A stretch of DNA of 20,517 nucleotides, taken from CAZAGD01 sp049699975. Its GTDB lineage: Bacteria; Desulfobacterota; SM23-61. The position numbers and the translations under genes are program-made. The stretch spans positions 1 through 20,517 of the forward strand of contig JBNAWB010000043.1 of the NCBI GenBank assembly GCA_049699975.1, written 5' to 3'. Shown here in pieces: positions 7,105-15,573 of this stretch. The stretch's first letter is position 1, and each line of letters begins with the position of its first letter. The notes beneath the pieces are model-generated. The model had not been told where the DNA came from and searched no databases. It was given only the letters and a program-made list of their open reading frames with translations.

Positions 7105-7134
7105 TTGACATTGCCTTAAGAAATCCTTTAGAAT
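7105..7134 (+). promoter_or_regulatory. sigma-70-type promoter of purM
   Basis: A perfect -35 TTGACA (7105-7110) is followed after 18 bp by TAGAAT (7129-7134), a 5/6 match to the -10. Transcription would start near 7141, giving a leader of about 40 nt before purM. Confidence 0.7.
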
Positions 7135-7179
7135 GTGTGGCATAAAATCCTATACTTTATCGCCATACGGGAGATTGAA

Positions 7180-8223
7180 ATGAAGACTCCATTGACGTAT
7201 AAAAAGGCAGGCGTGGATATTGATGCGGGTAATAAATTTGTTCAGATCATCAAGCCTTTAGTGCGCCAAACTTTCCGTCCAGAGGTAGTCACCGATATCG
7301 GCGGATTTGGCGGACTCTTTGCTTTAAAGGTCAAAAAATATAATAATCCGATTTTAGTCTCCTCCACTGATGGCGTGGGAACTAAACTGAAGATTGCTTT
7401 CCTGACTGGTAAACATGATACTGTAGGCATTGATTTAGTGGCCATGTGTGTGAACGATGTGGTAGTCCAGGGAGCAGAACCACTTTTTCTGCTCGATTAT
7501 CTGGCTACTGGCCAACTTAGCCTGGAGGTTTCTACGCAAATTATCAAAGGAATTGCCCGCGGATGTTTACAGGCTGGTTGCGCCCTCATCGGGGGAGAAA
7601 CAGCAGAAATGCCCTCCTTTTACCAAAAGGGTGAATATGATTTAGCCGGGTTTGCCGTAGGAGTGGTAGAAAAAAAGAAGATTATTGATGGCTCGGCTAT
7701 TCGGGCCGGAGACCAATTAATCGGCTTAGCCTCCAGCGGTCTGCACAGCAACGGCTACTCTCTAGCCAGAAAGGTGCTTTTTGAAGTTATGCGGTTAAAA
7801 ATCGATAGCCGAGTGCCCGGTCTTTCACGCTCCTTAGGCGAAGAATTACTCATTCCTACCAAAATCTACGTTAAACCCCTTTTAGACTTATTCTCCAAAT
7901 TTCAAATTCATGGATTAGCCCATATAACTGGCGGAGGGATAACGGATAATTTGCCACGCATAATTCCTCGAGGTTTGCAGGCCATCGTCAGGCGGGGAAC
8001 GTGGCCAGTCCCTCCCATTTTTAATTTGATCAAAGAGGGGGGCAACATAGCCGAGGAAGAAATGTGGCGCACCTTTAATAACGGCCTGGGCATGATCTTG
8101 GTTGTCCCGTCCCGGGAAGTAACTTCCGTCATGGAAGCCTTAAAAAAATGGAGAGAAAAAGCATTCCATATTGGCGAGGTTAGGCGCGCCAAAGATCTTA
8201 AAGAAAGAATAACATATTTGTGA
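7180..8223 (+). CDS. purM: phosphoribosylformylglycinamidine cyclo-ligase (AIR synthetase)
   Basis: A 347-residue enzyme that closes formylglycinamidine ribonucleotide with ATP to aminoimidazole ribonucleotide, step five of purine synthesis. Diagnostic segments are TYKKAGVDIDAGN at the N-terminus, GGFGGLF, the phosphate/metal-binding SSTDGVGTKLKIA, DLVAMCVNDVVVQGAEPLFLLDY, and GGETAEMPSFY. The open frame extends to a GTG at 7135, but that codon overlaps the -10 region; ATG 7180 has GGGAG 7 nt upstream and gives the normal family length. purN follows 8 bp after the stop, so the two purine genes are translated from one message. Confidence 0.96.
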   Translation: MKTPLTYKKAGVDIDAGNKFVQIIKPLVRQTFRPEVVTDIGGFGGLFALKVKKYNNPILVSSTDGVGTKLKIAFLTGKHDTVGIDLVAMCVNDVVVQGAEPLFLLDYLATGQLSLEVSTQIIKGIARGCLQAGCALIGGETAEMPSFYQKGEYDLAGFAVGVVEKKKIIDGSAIRAGDQLIGLASSGLHSNGYSLARKVLFEVMRLKIDSRVPGLSRSLGEELLIPTKIYVKPLLDLFSKFQIHGLAHITGGGITDNLPRIIPRGLQAIVRRGTWPVPPIFNLIKEGGNIAEEEMWRTFNNGLGMILVVPSREVTSVMEALKKWREKAFHIGEVRRAKDLKERITYL

Positions 8224-8231
8224 GGCAAAAC

Positions 8232-8897
8232 ATGGTTAAATTAGGTGTTTTAGTATCCGGAAGTGGTTCTAATCTGCAAGCCATAATAGATAATATCGAA
8301 GCTGGCCGACTGGATGCCCAAATTAAAATTGTGATTAGTAATGTCCCGGGTGTTTTGGCCTTAGAGCGGGCCCGAAAACATGGTCTTCCGGCTATGGTCA
8401 TTAGGCATAAAGATTATAAGTCCCGGGAGGATTTTGACCAAAAATTAGTAGAAGTATTAAAGCAATACGAGGTGGAGTTGGTAATTCTTGCTGGGTTTAT
8501 GCGCGTGGTAACCCCGGTCCTTCTGCGTGCTTTTCCGATGCGCGTCATGAATATCCATCCCGCTCTTTTGCCGGCTTTCCCGGGCACCCATGTCTGGCAG
8601 GCCGAGATAGACTACGGAGTAAAGTTTGCAGGCTGCACAGTTCATTTTGTAGATGAGGGTACAGATACGGGACCGATAATTATTCAGGCCGTGGTGCCGG
8701 TCTATGATGACGATACCGCCGAAACTTTAAATGCCCGGATCTTAAAACAAGAACACAAAATATATTCCCGGGCAATCCAGCTTTTTGCTGAAGGACGTCT
8801 GGAAATAAAAGGCCGGCGTGTGCTAACCCGCGGAGTTCCCCGCGCCGAAGATACTTTCTTGATTAACCCTCCGCTGGCCACGGAAAATAAATCATGA
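8232..8897 (+). CDS. purN: phosphoribosylglycinamide formyltransferase
   Basis: A 221-residue enzyme that transfers the formyl group of 10-formyltetrahydrofolate to glycinamide ribonucleotide. The phosphate-binding LVSGSGSNLQA is at 7-17, the catalytic N107 and H109 are in MNIHPALLPAFPG, and D145 is in DEGTDTGPII. An in-frame GTG at 8220 overlaps the purM stop; ATG 8232 is preferred because TGAGG lies 6 nt upstream. The C-terminus runs about 20 residues past the usual GRRV end, a minor lineage feature. Its TGA overlaps the next gene's ATG (ATGA). Confidence 0.95.
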   Translation: MVKLGVLVSGSGSNLQAIIDNIEAGRLDAQIKIVISNVPGVLALERARKHGLPAMVIRHKDYKSREDFDQKLVEVLKQYEVELVILAGFMRVVTPVLLRAFPMRVMNIHPALLPAFPGTHVWQAEIDYGVKFAGCTVHFVDEGTDTGPIIIQAVVPVYDDDTAETLNARILKQEHKIYSRAIQLFAEGRLEIKGRRVLTRGVPRAEDTFLINPPLATENKS

Positions 8898-9355
8898 TTG
8901 GGGAAATAGTAATAGTCAGCGCCTGTCTTTTGGGCATAAACTGTCGTTTTGACGGTGGTCATGCTTATTGCCCCGAAGTCTTCGACGATCTTGGCCAACG
9001 TCATTTTATACCCCTTTGTCCAGAACAATTAGGTGGTCTATCCACGCCGCGGCTTCCGGCGAGGATTGAAGGTGGCGATGGGGTAGATGTATGGCACGGC
9101 ACGGCTAAGGTAATCAACCAATCTGGAGAGGAGGTTACCCAAGCTTTTCAAAAAGGAGCCCAGGAGACATTAGCCATCATCCAATTAGCTAAAGCTAAAA
9201 GGGCTATCTTAAAAGACCACAGTCCTTCTTGCGGCAGCCAGTTTATTTATGGGACCGAAGGATTAATAAAAGGAGTTGGCGTCACGGCTGCCCTTTTAGC
9301 TAAAAACGGGATAGCCGTGGAGAATGAGTTAGGAGAACCAATCTTATGCAAATAA
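8894..9355 (+). CDS. DUF523 family protein (TudS-like)
   Basis: A 153-residue cytoplasmic protein with the complete DUF523 pattern: SACLLGINCRFDGG (C11, C17), PLCPEQLGGLSTPR (C42), and LKDHSPSCGS (C113). Some DUF523 members (TudS) are [4Fe-4S] enzymes that remove sulfur from thiouracil using three conserved cysteines; C11, C42 and C113 or C17 could serve that purpose here. Whether this copy acts on thiouracil, 4-thio-UMP or another thiolated compound is not known, but its 4-bp overlap with purN (ATGA at 8894-8897) ties it to nucleotide metabolism or salvage. Confidence 0.88.
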   Translation: MIGEIVIVSACLLGINCRFDGGHAYCPEVFDDLGQRHFIPLCPEQLGGLSTPRLPARIEGGDGVDVWHGTAKVINQSGEEVTQAFQKGAQETLAIIQLAKAKRAILKDHSPSCGSQFIYGTEGLIKGVGVTAALLAKNGIAVENELGEPILCK

Positions 9356-9395
9356 AACTCTTGCAAGTTTTGCTTTTTCATGATAAAAAGAATTC

Positions 9396-9413
9396 AGCAG
9401 GGTTAGCCCTGCT
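9396..9413 (+). terminator. hairpin between the DUF523 gene and rpmB
   Basis: AGCAGGG-ttag-CCCTGCT is a perfect 7-bp stem with a 4-nt loop, followed by TATTATTT. It may end the purMN transcript weakly, or form a leader hairpin in front of rpmB, whose ribosome-binding site begins about 12 nt later. The T-run is interrupted, so termination would be partial at best. Confidence 0.45.
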
Positions 9414-9436
9414 TATTATTTGTGAGGAGGAATTTA

Positions 9437-9628
9437 ATGGCTCGAAGGTGCGAAATTTGCGGCAAGGGACCGCAGGTAGGACATAACGTGAGCCACGCCA
9501 ATAACCGAACAAAACGGAGATGGTACCCAAATCTGCACCGGGTCCACGCTATTCAAGGCGGGACGACCCGTCATCTACGAGTGTGCACTCGTTGCCTCAG
9601 ATCAGGGCTGGTAACTAAAGCGCCGTAA
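9437..9628 (+). CDS. rpmB: 50S ribosomal protein L28
   Basis: A complete 63-residue L28: ARRCEICGKGPQVGHNVSHANNRTKR at the start, then WYPNLHRV and a basic C-terminus ending LRVCTRCLRSGLVTKAP. It is the zinc-binding (C+) form, with C5xxC8 and C50xxC53. The frame extends to GTG 9422, but ATG 9437 follows a strong GAGGAGG Shine-Dalgarno. The protein binds 23S rRNA in the large subunit. It ends 12 bp from the convergent rel gene; no obvious strong terminator is visible in that gap. Confidence 0.96.
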   Translation: MARRCEICGKGPQVGHNVSHANNRTKRRWYPNLHRVHAIQGGTTRHLRVCTRCLRSGLVTKAP

Positions 9629-9640
9629 AAAAGAAGGCTT

Positions 9641-11824
9641 TTAAGCTTCGGCTCCCTTTTCTTCTTTATCTCCAGAAAGGGCACTCCGCAATCTTTCCAC
9701 TTTTAAAACGCTTTTTAACTTATTGAGCGCGCGGAAGGCATTTTGCAAATGATTCAAATCTTGGACCTCCACGTCAAAATAGCAGATCGCTTTCTTATCT
9801 TCTGTGGTGGTCACATCGGCGCGAATAATATTTACCTCGGAAGAAGCTAAAGCTGAACTAACTTCCGCTAAAAGTCCCTTTTTGTCATTGCAGATTACCC
9901 GCACTCTTACCGGATGCACAGCTTTTTCTTGTAAATTCCAAGAAACCGAAATGAGCCGCTCCGGATCACTGGCTAAGATATTTGGGCAATCGGCTGTGTG
10001 TACACTTACTCCCCTACCCCTGGTTATATAACCGGTGATTTTATCACCCGGTAAGGGATTACAACACTTGGCAAAACGAACCATTAAATCTTGGACACCG
10101 CGTATCTGGATGCCCCCCGGTTCGCGGAGAATCTTTTGAGCTAAGCGCTTTAAGCCAGATGCTTCTTTGGGTTTCTTTTCCAGCTTTTCCGGCGGCAGAA
10201 TTTTCCCTAAAATCTGAATAGCCGAGATATTTCCATAACCTATTTCTGCCAAGAGGTCATCCACGGTAGCGAGCGAAAAGTCCTCTAAGATCTTTTTCAT
10301 TTCTTCGGACTTCATTATGCGGCCAAAATCGAGATGATATTTTTTGAATTCTCGCTCGCAAATTTCTCGCCCCAGGTCCACAGAGCGATCTCGGGCTTGT
10401 GCTTTTATCCATTGCTTTATTTTGGTACGGGCCCGGGAAGTTTTGACAAATTTCAACCAGTCCTTGCTTGGTTGATGGCCAGGGGCCGTAATGATCTCGA
10501 CAATGTCCCCATTCTTAAGCTCATACCGTAACGGAACTATCCGGCCATTAACCTTAGCCCCAACGCACTGATGTCCTATTTCTGTATGGATGCTATAAGC
10601 GAAATCAACCGGAGTTGAGCCAACGGGAAATTGTTTCACTTCTCCTTTGGGGGTAAAGACGTAAACTTCATCAGGGAACAAATCAATTTTAACTGTCTCT
10701 AAGAATTCCTTGGGATCACGCAGATCCTGCTGCCATTCTAAGAGTTGCCGAATCCAAGAAAATTGTTTACTATCTTTGGGATCGAAGGACTTTCCTTCCT
10801 TGTACTGCCAATGGGCAGCAATGCCTTCTTCGGCCGTCCGGTTCATCTCTTCGGTGCGAATTTGGATTTCCACCCGCTCTCCATATGGCCCGATGACCGT
10901 AGTATGAAGAGATTGATAACCGTTAGCTTTGGGCATGGCGATATAATCTTTAAACCGCCCCGGAATAGGCTTCCACATAGAATGAATTATCCCCAAGGCT
11001 TCATAACAGTCTTTGACTGTTTCTAAGATGATGCGAAAAGCAATCAAATCATAGACTTGCTCAAACTCCAAGTTCTGCGCTTTCATTTTGCGAAAGATGC
11101 TGTAAAAATGCTTGGGCCGGCCACTTACCCGCGCAGCCAATCCGTATGAGGTAAGTCTTTCTAAGATTATGGAATTAACTTCCTGGATATACTTCTCTCT
11201 TTCTTCTTTTTTCCAAGCAATCTCTTGGGCTATTTTCTGATATTCTTCCGGATATAAATATTTGAAAGAAAGATCCTCCAATTCTGTTTTAATGCGCTCC
11301 ATGCCTAATCTGTTGGCTAAAGGAGCATAGATATCCAAAGTTTCTTGGGCCACTTTCGTCTGGTTTTCGGCCGGAAGATATTGGAGGGTGCGCATATTGT
11401 GCAGACGATCCGCCAGTTTAATCAACACAATGCGGATGTCTTTAGCCATGGCTAAAAGCATTTTGCGGAAATTTTCTGCTTGTTGTTCCTCCCGGGTGGC
11501 TAAAGAAATCTTACTTATCTTGGTTAGGCCATCGACTAAGCGCGCTATATCCGGGCCAAATTTCTGCTGAATTTCTTCGATAGTAGTGAAGGTGTCCTCT
11601 ACCGTATCGTGGAGCAGGCCTGCAGCCACGGTGGTGATATCCATCTTCAAATCGGCCAGGATGCCGGCTACTTCTAAGGGATGGGTTAAATAAGGCTCAC
11701 CGGAAAGACGTACTTGCCCTTGATGAACTTTTGCGGAAAAAACATAAGCCTTCTCGACGAGGCTGAAGTCCTCCCAAGGAAGGTACCGATTCATCTTTTC
11801 CAAGATATCATTGAGCCGAATCAT
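9641..11824 (-). CDS. rel: bifunctional (p)ppGpp synthetase/hydrolase, Rel/SpoT family
   Basis: A full-length 727-residue alarmone enzyme. The hydrolase domain (about 20-175) keeps H34, H72-D73 (LLHDTVEDT) and D139 (KLADRLHNMRTL), so ppGpp breakdown should be intact. The synthetase domain (about 230-345) has RPKHFYSIFRKM and R290-F-K-D-YIAMPKANGYQSLHT; RxKD rather than ExDD marks the bifunctional Rel/SpoT class. TGS follows at about 387-450, then the helical region, the zinc-finger-like FAKCCNPLPGD segment and a C-terminal ACT domain (about 648-715). No good Shine-Dalgarno precedes the ATG, which lies in a small palindrome (ATCATTTAATGAT). It follows proS by 39 bp, probably in one transcript with ispG. 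Confidence 0.95.
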   Translation of the reverse strand: MIRLNDILEKMNRYLPWEDFSLVEKAYVFSAKVHQGQVRLSGEPYLTHPLEVAGILADLKMDITTVAAGLLHDTVEDTFTTIEEIQQKFGPDIARLVDGLTKISKISLATREEQQAENFRKMLLAMAKDIRIVLIKLADRLHNMRTLQYLPAENQTKVAQETLDIYAPLANRLGMERIKTELEDLSFKYLYPEEYQKIAQEIAWKKEEREKYIQEVNSIILERLTSYGLAARVSGRPKHFYSIFRKMKAQNLEFEQVYDLIAFRIILETVKDCYEALGIIHSMWKPIPGRFKDYIAMPKANGYQSLHTTVIGPYGERVEIQIRTEEMNRTAEEGIAAHWQYKEGKSFDPKDSKQFSWIRQLLEWQQDLRDPKEFLETVKIDLFPDEVYVFTPKGEVKQFPVGSTPVDFAYSIHTEIGHQCVGAKVNGRIVPLRYELKNGDIVEIITAPGHQPSKDWLKFVKTSRARTKIKQWIKAQARDRSVDLGREICEREFKKYHLDFGRIMKSEEMKKILEDFSLATVDDLLAEIGYGNISAIQILGKILPPEKLEKKPKEASGLKRLAQKILREPGGIQIRGVQDLMVRFAKCCNPLPGDKITGYITRGRGVSVHTADCPNILASDPERLISVSWNLQEKAVHPVRVRVICNDKKGLLAEVSSALASSEVNIIRADVTTTEDKKAICYFDVEVQDLNHLQNAFRALNKLKSVLKVERLRSALSGDKEEKGAEA

Positions 11825-11863
11825 TTAATGATCTTTAAGCAGGAATATGACTCGCGAAATTTT

Positions 11864-13573
11864 TTATCCTCCATGCTTATGGGCCGCAAGCCAATCTTTG
11901 ACCCAAGAAGCAACCTGTTCTAATTTAATAAAATGCATCTGGCCATTTTTTCTAACTTTAATTTCGGCCAAAGCATCCTTTACTGTCTTTTGACTCAACG
12001 TTATCCTTAAAGGAAGACCAATTAGATCTGCATCCTTAAATTTGACTCCGGGGCCATCCTCCCGATCATCCAGGAGCACAGAAAGGCCCGCATCCAATAA
12101 ATTTTGGTAGAGCTTCTCCGTCTCTTCTTGCACTTTTTCTTGCTTTAAATTAATAGGCAAAAGATAAACATCAAAAGGCGTCAAGGCTGGAGAAAAGATA
12201 ATCCCCTCTTGGTCATGACTTTGTTCAATAGCGGCAGCTATAATCCGGGCCGGACCGATGCCGTAGCTACCCATGACTATAGGCTTCTCTTGCCCTTGCC
12301 GGTCCAAGTAGTGAGCTTTTAAAGGAACTGAATACTTAGTTCCTAATTTAAAGATATTGCCCACCTCGATGACTTTTTCTATTTTTAAAGGAGCTTGACA
12401 TTGGGGACAGGAATCCCCAGGCATAGGTTGATGAATGTCCGCAAATTGCGGGGTAAAGTGAACGCCTGGGATAATTCCTTTTATATGATACCCTTCCCGA
12501 TTGGCTCCGGCCACGAATGTTCCTTGTTGCAGAGATACATCCGCAATCAAGGGTATTTCTCTTCGCGAAGGTAAATTCCATGGTCCTAAAAACCCCGCTT
12601 CTACTCCGGCATATTCTTTAACTTCCTCGCGATGGGCGGGGCGAAATTCCCCAATGAGGCGACGAAATTTTTTCTCATGGAGTTTTTGATCCCCCCGGAG
12701 TAAAGCAATCACCGGACCGTTGCTCCCGATGAGCATTAAAGATTTAATTGTTAAACGTGGATCTATCCCTAAAAATTGACATACTTCATCAATCGTCCGC
12801 GAATCTGGAGTAGCTACTGTTTCCAATTTCCAATTGGGGGCTGGTACCGGCTGAGGAAAGGAATTGGCTAACTCTACATTAGCGGCATAACCGCACTTTT
12901 CACACAGCGCCACTTCATCTTCCCCGGCGGCGCTGGGAGCCATAAATTCGTGGGCCCCTGCTCCGCCCATCATACCCGGATCGCTTTCTACTACATAATA
13001 TTTTAACCCACATCTTTTAAAAATACGACAGTAAGCATCATAATGCAGTTGGTAACTATGATCTAACCCTTTGGCGTCCAGGTCTAAACTGTAAGAATCT
13101 TTCATCAAGAATTCTCTGGTTCTTAACACTCCTCCTTTAGGGCGGGCTTCATCCCGAAGCTTGGTCTGAATCTGGTACCAAATCTGCGGCAAATCACGAT
13201 AAGAGCGGATTTCGCGTGCGGCCAGCCAGGCTACTACTTCTTCATGAGTCATCCCTAAAACCATATCTCTTTTAGTCCGATCCTGAAGGCGAAACATTTC
13301 CTCGCCAATATCATACCAACGGCCGGACTGCTGCCATATTTCCGCTGGATGGAGGACGGGCATACTTATTTCTTGGCCGCCAATGGCGTTCATCTCTTCC
13401 CTAATAATGGCATTTACTTTATCTAACACTCTCAGCCCTAAGGGCAAAAAAATGTAGAGACCAGCAGCCAACTGCCGAACCATGCCGGCCCGAATCATCA
13501 ATTTGTGGCTAATAGCTTCGGCTTCGGCCGGGTCTTCTTTATAAGTGGGCATCAACATCTTCGATAGCCGCAT
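11864..13573 (-). CDS. proS: prolyl-tRNA synthetase, bacterial type with editing domain
   Basis: A 569-residue class II synthetase charging tRNA-Pro. The N-terminus (MRLSKMLMPTYKEDPAEAE, RAGMVRQLAAGLYIFLPLG) is typical of the bacterial form. Motif 2 is seen in KLRDEARPKGGVLRTREFLMKDSYS and motif 3 in MGSYGIGPARIIAAAIEQ. Between them (about 225-385) is the YbaK-like insertion domain that hydrolyses mischarged Ala-tRNA; its key Lys is probably in TIKSLML. The C-terminal anticodon-binding domain starts near 470 (DVYLLPINLKQE). GPA in motif 3 differs from the more usual GVS/GVG, which is unlikely to inactivate it. It starts 2 bp after the ispG stop. Confidence 0.96.
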   Translation of the reverse strand: MRLSKMLMPTYKEDPAEAEAISHKLMIRAGMVRQLAAGLYIFLPLGLRVLDKVNAIIREEMNAIGGQEISMPVLHPAEIWQQSGRWYDIGEEMFRLQDRTKRDMVLGMTHEEVVAWLAAREIRSYRDLPQIWYQIQTKLRDEARPKGGVLRTREFLMKDSYSLDLDAKGLDHSYQLHYDAYCRIFKRCGLKYYVVESDPGMMGGAGAHEFMAPSAAGEDEVALCEKCGYAANVELANSFPQPVPAPNWKLETVATPDSRTIDEVCQFLGIDPRLTIKSLMLIGSNGPVIALLRGDQKLHEKKFRRLIGEFRPAHREEVKEYAGVEAGFLGPWNLPSRREIPLIADVSLQQGTFVAGANREGYHIKGIIPGVHFTPQFADIHQPMPGDSCPQCQAPLKIEKVIEVGNIFKLGTKYSVPLKAHYLDRQGQEKPIVMGSYGIGPARIIAAAIEQSHDQEGIIFSPALTPFDVYLLPINLKQEKVQEETEKLYQNLLDAGLSVLLDDREDGPGVKFKDADLIGLPLRITLSQKTVKDALAEIKVRKNGQMHFIKLEQVASWVKDWLAAHKHGG

Positions 13574-13575
13574 AT

Positions 13576-14661
13576 TTAATCCTTTCTTTCTTTAAGAATT
13601 TTCTCCACCTCGGCAATCAATGCGGAAACCATCTCTCCGCTTTTTACTTGGCGAATTACTTCCCCATAGCGAAAAAGAAGCGCCATACCTCTCCCCACAG
13701 CCAATCCCACATCTGCCTCCCGGGCTTCCCCCGGGCCATTTACTGGGCACCCCATCACGGCGACGCGCAAAAAATCCGGAAGCCCAGAAAAATGCTCTTC
13801 TATTTCTTTTACTATCGGAAATAGATCAGCTTCCTTCCTGCCGCATAGAGGACAGGAGATGAGGTCTATCCCTCTTTGGCGCAGACCCAGGGCTTTTAGA
13901 ATATGGTAGGCCGCCCGCACTTCCCAAATAGGCTCCGCAGTAAGGGAGACGCGGATTGTATCTCCTATCCCTTGATAAAGCAGAATCCCTAAGCCCACCG
14001 CTGACTTGATCGATCCTGAGAAAAGGGGACCGGCTTCAGTTATCCCGATGTGCAGGGGGTAATCAGTCAATTCCGAGATACTCTGATATGCCTTAAGCGT
14101 GGTCCAAACATCAGAAGCTTTTAAAGAAATTTTAATCAAATCAAACCCGAGATCTTCAAGGAAATGCACATGATTAAGCGCACTTTCTACTAAGGCCTCT
14201 GCCGTAGGCCCTCCATATTTTTGGTGAAGTCTTTTCTCCAAGGAACCTGCGTTAATCCCTAAGCGGATGGGCACATTCTTTTCTTTCGCTAATTTGGCTA
14301 CTAAGGCCACGTGTTCTTTTTGGCTAATGTTACCTGGGTTAAGGCGCAGCCCATCTGCTCCTTGTTCAAGGGCTTTTAAAGCCAAACGATAGTCAAAATG
14401 AATATCGGCTACAAGAGGTATGTTTATTTGTCTTTTTATTTCTCCTAATTTTTCTGCTGCTTCTTGATCGGGTATTGCTACACGGACTATTTCGCAACCT
14501 TCTTTTTCCAACTGGTTAATTTGTTCTACAGTCGAAGAAATGTCACGTGTATCAGTTTTGGTCATTGACTGAACAACAATGGGCGCATTCCCTCCTAGCG
14601 GTACCTTACCTACATATATCTGACGAGTTTTTCGGCGCGGCAGGGGATAAGCATCTTTCAA
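13576..14661 (-). CDS. ispG: 4-hydroxy-3-methylbut-2-enyl diphosphate synthase (IspG)
   Basis: A 361-residue [4Fe-4S] enzyme of the MEP isoprenoid pathway that reduces MEcPP to HMBPP. RRKTRQIYVGKVPLGGNAPIVVQSMT opens the TIM-barrel domain, with VADIHFDYRLAL and LRLNPGN following. The cluster ligands are C270 and C273 (SCPLCGR), C305 (MGCPVNGPGE) and E312. The start is TTG at 14661, since the only upstream in-frame codons before a stop contain no ATG or GTG; GAGG lies 8 nt before it. A five-codon ATG mini-frame (14658-14675) ends in a TGA overlapping this TTG. The ispG-proS order is common in deltaproteobacteria. Confidence 0.95.
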   Translation of the reverse strand: MKDAYPLPRRKTRQIYVGKVPLGGNAPIVVQSMTKTDTRDISSTVEQINQLEKEGCEIVRVAIPDQEAAEKLGEIKRQINIPLVADIHFDYRLALKALEQGADGLRLNPGNISQKEHVALVAKLAKEKNVPIRLGINAGSLEKRLHQKYGGPTAEALVESALNHVHFLEDLGFDLIKISLKASDVWTTLKAYQSISELTDYPLHIGITEAGPLFSGSIKSAVGLGILLYQGIGDTIRVSLTAEPIWEVRAAYHILKALGLRQRGIDLISCPLCGRKEADLFPIVKEIEEHFSGLPDFLRVAVMGCPVNGPGEAREADVGLAVGRGMALLFRYGEVIRQVKSGEMVSALIAEVEKILKERKD

Positions 14662-14722
14662 AGTTTTGGCCTCATTTCTCCTTATTTATGATCTAAAAGA
14701 TTGATTTTTAACTTTAATTTTC

Positions 14723-14751
14723 ATGATAGAGAAGAAACAGGAGGATGTCAA
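14723..14751 (-). promoter_or_regulatory. sigma-70-type promoter of ispG-proS-rel
   Basis: On the minus strand TTGACA (complement of 14746-14751) is followed after 17 bp by TATCAT (complement of 14723-14728): a perfect -35, optimal spacing and a 5/6 -10. Transcription would begin near 14716, about 55 nt before ispG. Confidence 0.72.
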
Positions 14752-14772
14752 GGAAAGGGAGAACTGGCCGTA

Positions 14773-14788
14773 AATCAGTTTACTGATT
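14773..14788. promoter_or_regulatory. dyad upstream of the ispG promoter
   Basis: AATCAG-ttta-CTGATT is a perfect 6-bp inverted repeat lying 22 bp upstream of the ispG -35 element and 65 bp beyond the end of the 14853-15554 gene. It could be an operator or a weak RNA stem ending the upstream transcript; there is no T-run, so termination is less likely. Confidence 0.3.
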
Positions 14789-14852
14789 AATCTTTAAATT
14801 GTGCCGCTTCCCTTCCCACTTTAAAGACCGAGTGCAGAATGGAAGGAGGCCA

Positions 14853-15554
14853 TCAAGAATGAAGGAAGGACATTTCTCTTTGAACAAATAATGAGGCCAT
14901 TTCCTTTAATAATCTATTCTTTTCCAGGAAATCTAAAATACGCATAAATTCTTGTTGGCGCAAGTAATTTTGGAGACGCTGGATTATATTCTGCCAATGT
15001 TTATCCTTAAAGGTTGCTAAAAGGGTTAGAGGTGTATCGACTTCCTCCACAATCTCTATCTCTTGGAAGAGTTCCTCGGGGGAGATATTTTTTAATTCTT
15101 CTTGCAAAGCTTTAATTAAATAGCTGACCTCCTCTTCAGTCAGTTGGCTGGAGCCGTTTAAAGTGCTTATTTGTCCTCTGAGTTCTTCTTCTAAGATTTC
15201 ATAAGCCACATTGGATATTTTTAATTTTCCTGGAATAATTTCATAATGAGCTGGTTGATCGAATCTCTCTCGGCTCCGCTTTATCAGAAATCTTTCTCGC
15301 CCGTTGGTAGCCTCAAAATAACTTACCTTAATCAGCTCAAAAGAAGGTTTGTCGCTAATATAAGTGTCAAAATCTACGGTTAATTCCTCTATGGGATGGC
15401 CATTATGAATATGAAAAAATTCTTCTCTTATTTTTAGATCATCATCCGCCCAGGTTACCCCAGGTAAATGAGCGTTATCACCCGTGTCAATAAATTCTCC
15501 ATATAAAGGAATAACCTGGTTACATTGACTACAACGAAGCAATTTTTCAACCAT
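14853..15554 (-). CDS. uncharacterised protein with N-terminal CxxC, cotranscribed with the HD-GYP regulator
   Basis: A 233-residue protein I do not recognise by name. It opens with C8-x-x-C11 (LLRCSQCNQVIPLYGEF), resembling half a zinc knuckle; a His-rich stretch FFHIHNGHPIEEL (about 47-59) might supply further ligands. The middle (about 65-110) looks beta-rich, with YISDKPSFELIKVSYFEATNG. The second half is strongly helical and acidic with Leu heptads (about 115-230), suggesting protein-protein contact. No signal peptide or membrane helix is present, so it is cytoplasmic. It starts 19 bp after the HD-GYP regulator stop with GGGAGA in front, so the two are almost certainly expressed together; a partner or adaptor role in c-di-GMP signalling is only inference. 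Confidence 0.75.
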   Translation of the reverse strand: MVEKLLRCSQCNQVIPLYGEFIDTGDNAHLPGVTWADDDLKIREEFFHIHNGHPIEELTVDFDTYISDKPSFELIKVSYFEATNGRERFLIKRSRERFDQPAHYEIIPGKLKISNVAYEILEEELRGQISTLNGSSQLTEEEVSYLIKALQEELKNISPEELFQEIEIVEEVDTPLTLLATFKDKHWQNIIQRLQNYLRQQEFMRILDFLEKNRLLKEMASLFVQREMSFLHS

Positions 15555-15573
15555 TTCATCTCCCTGCGAAATT

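Noticed and set aside
7135..7179. Longer purM start at GTG 7135
   Set aside because: It would begin within or next to the predicted promoter -10 and has no ribosome-binding site; ATG 7180 matches family length.
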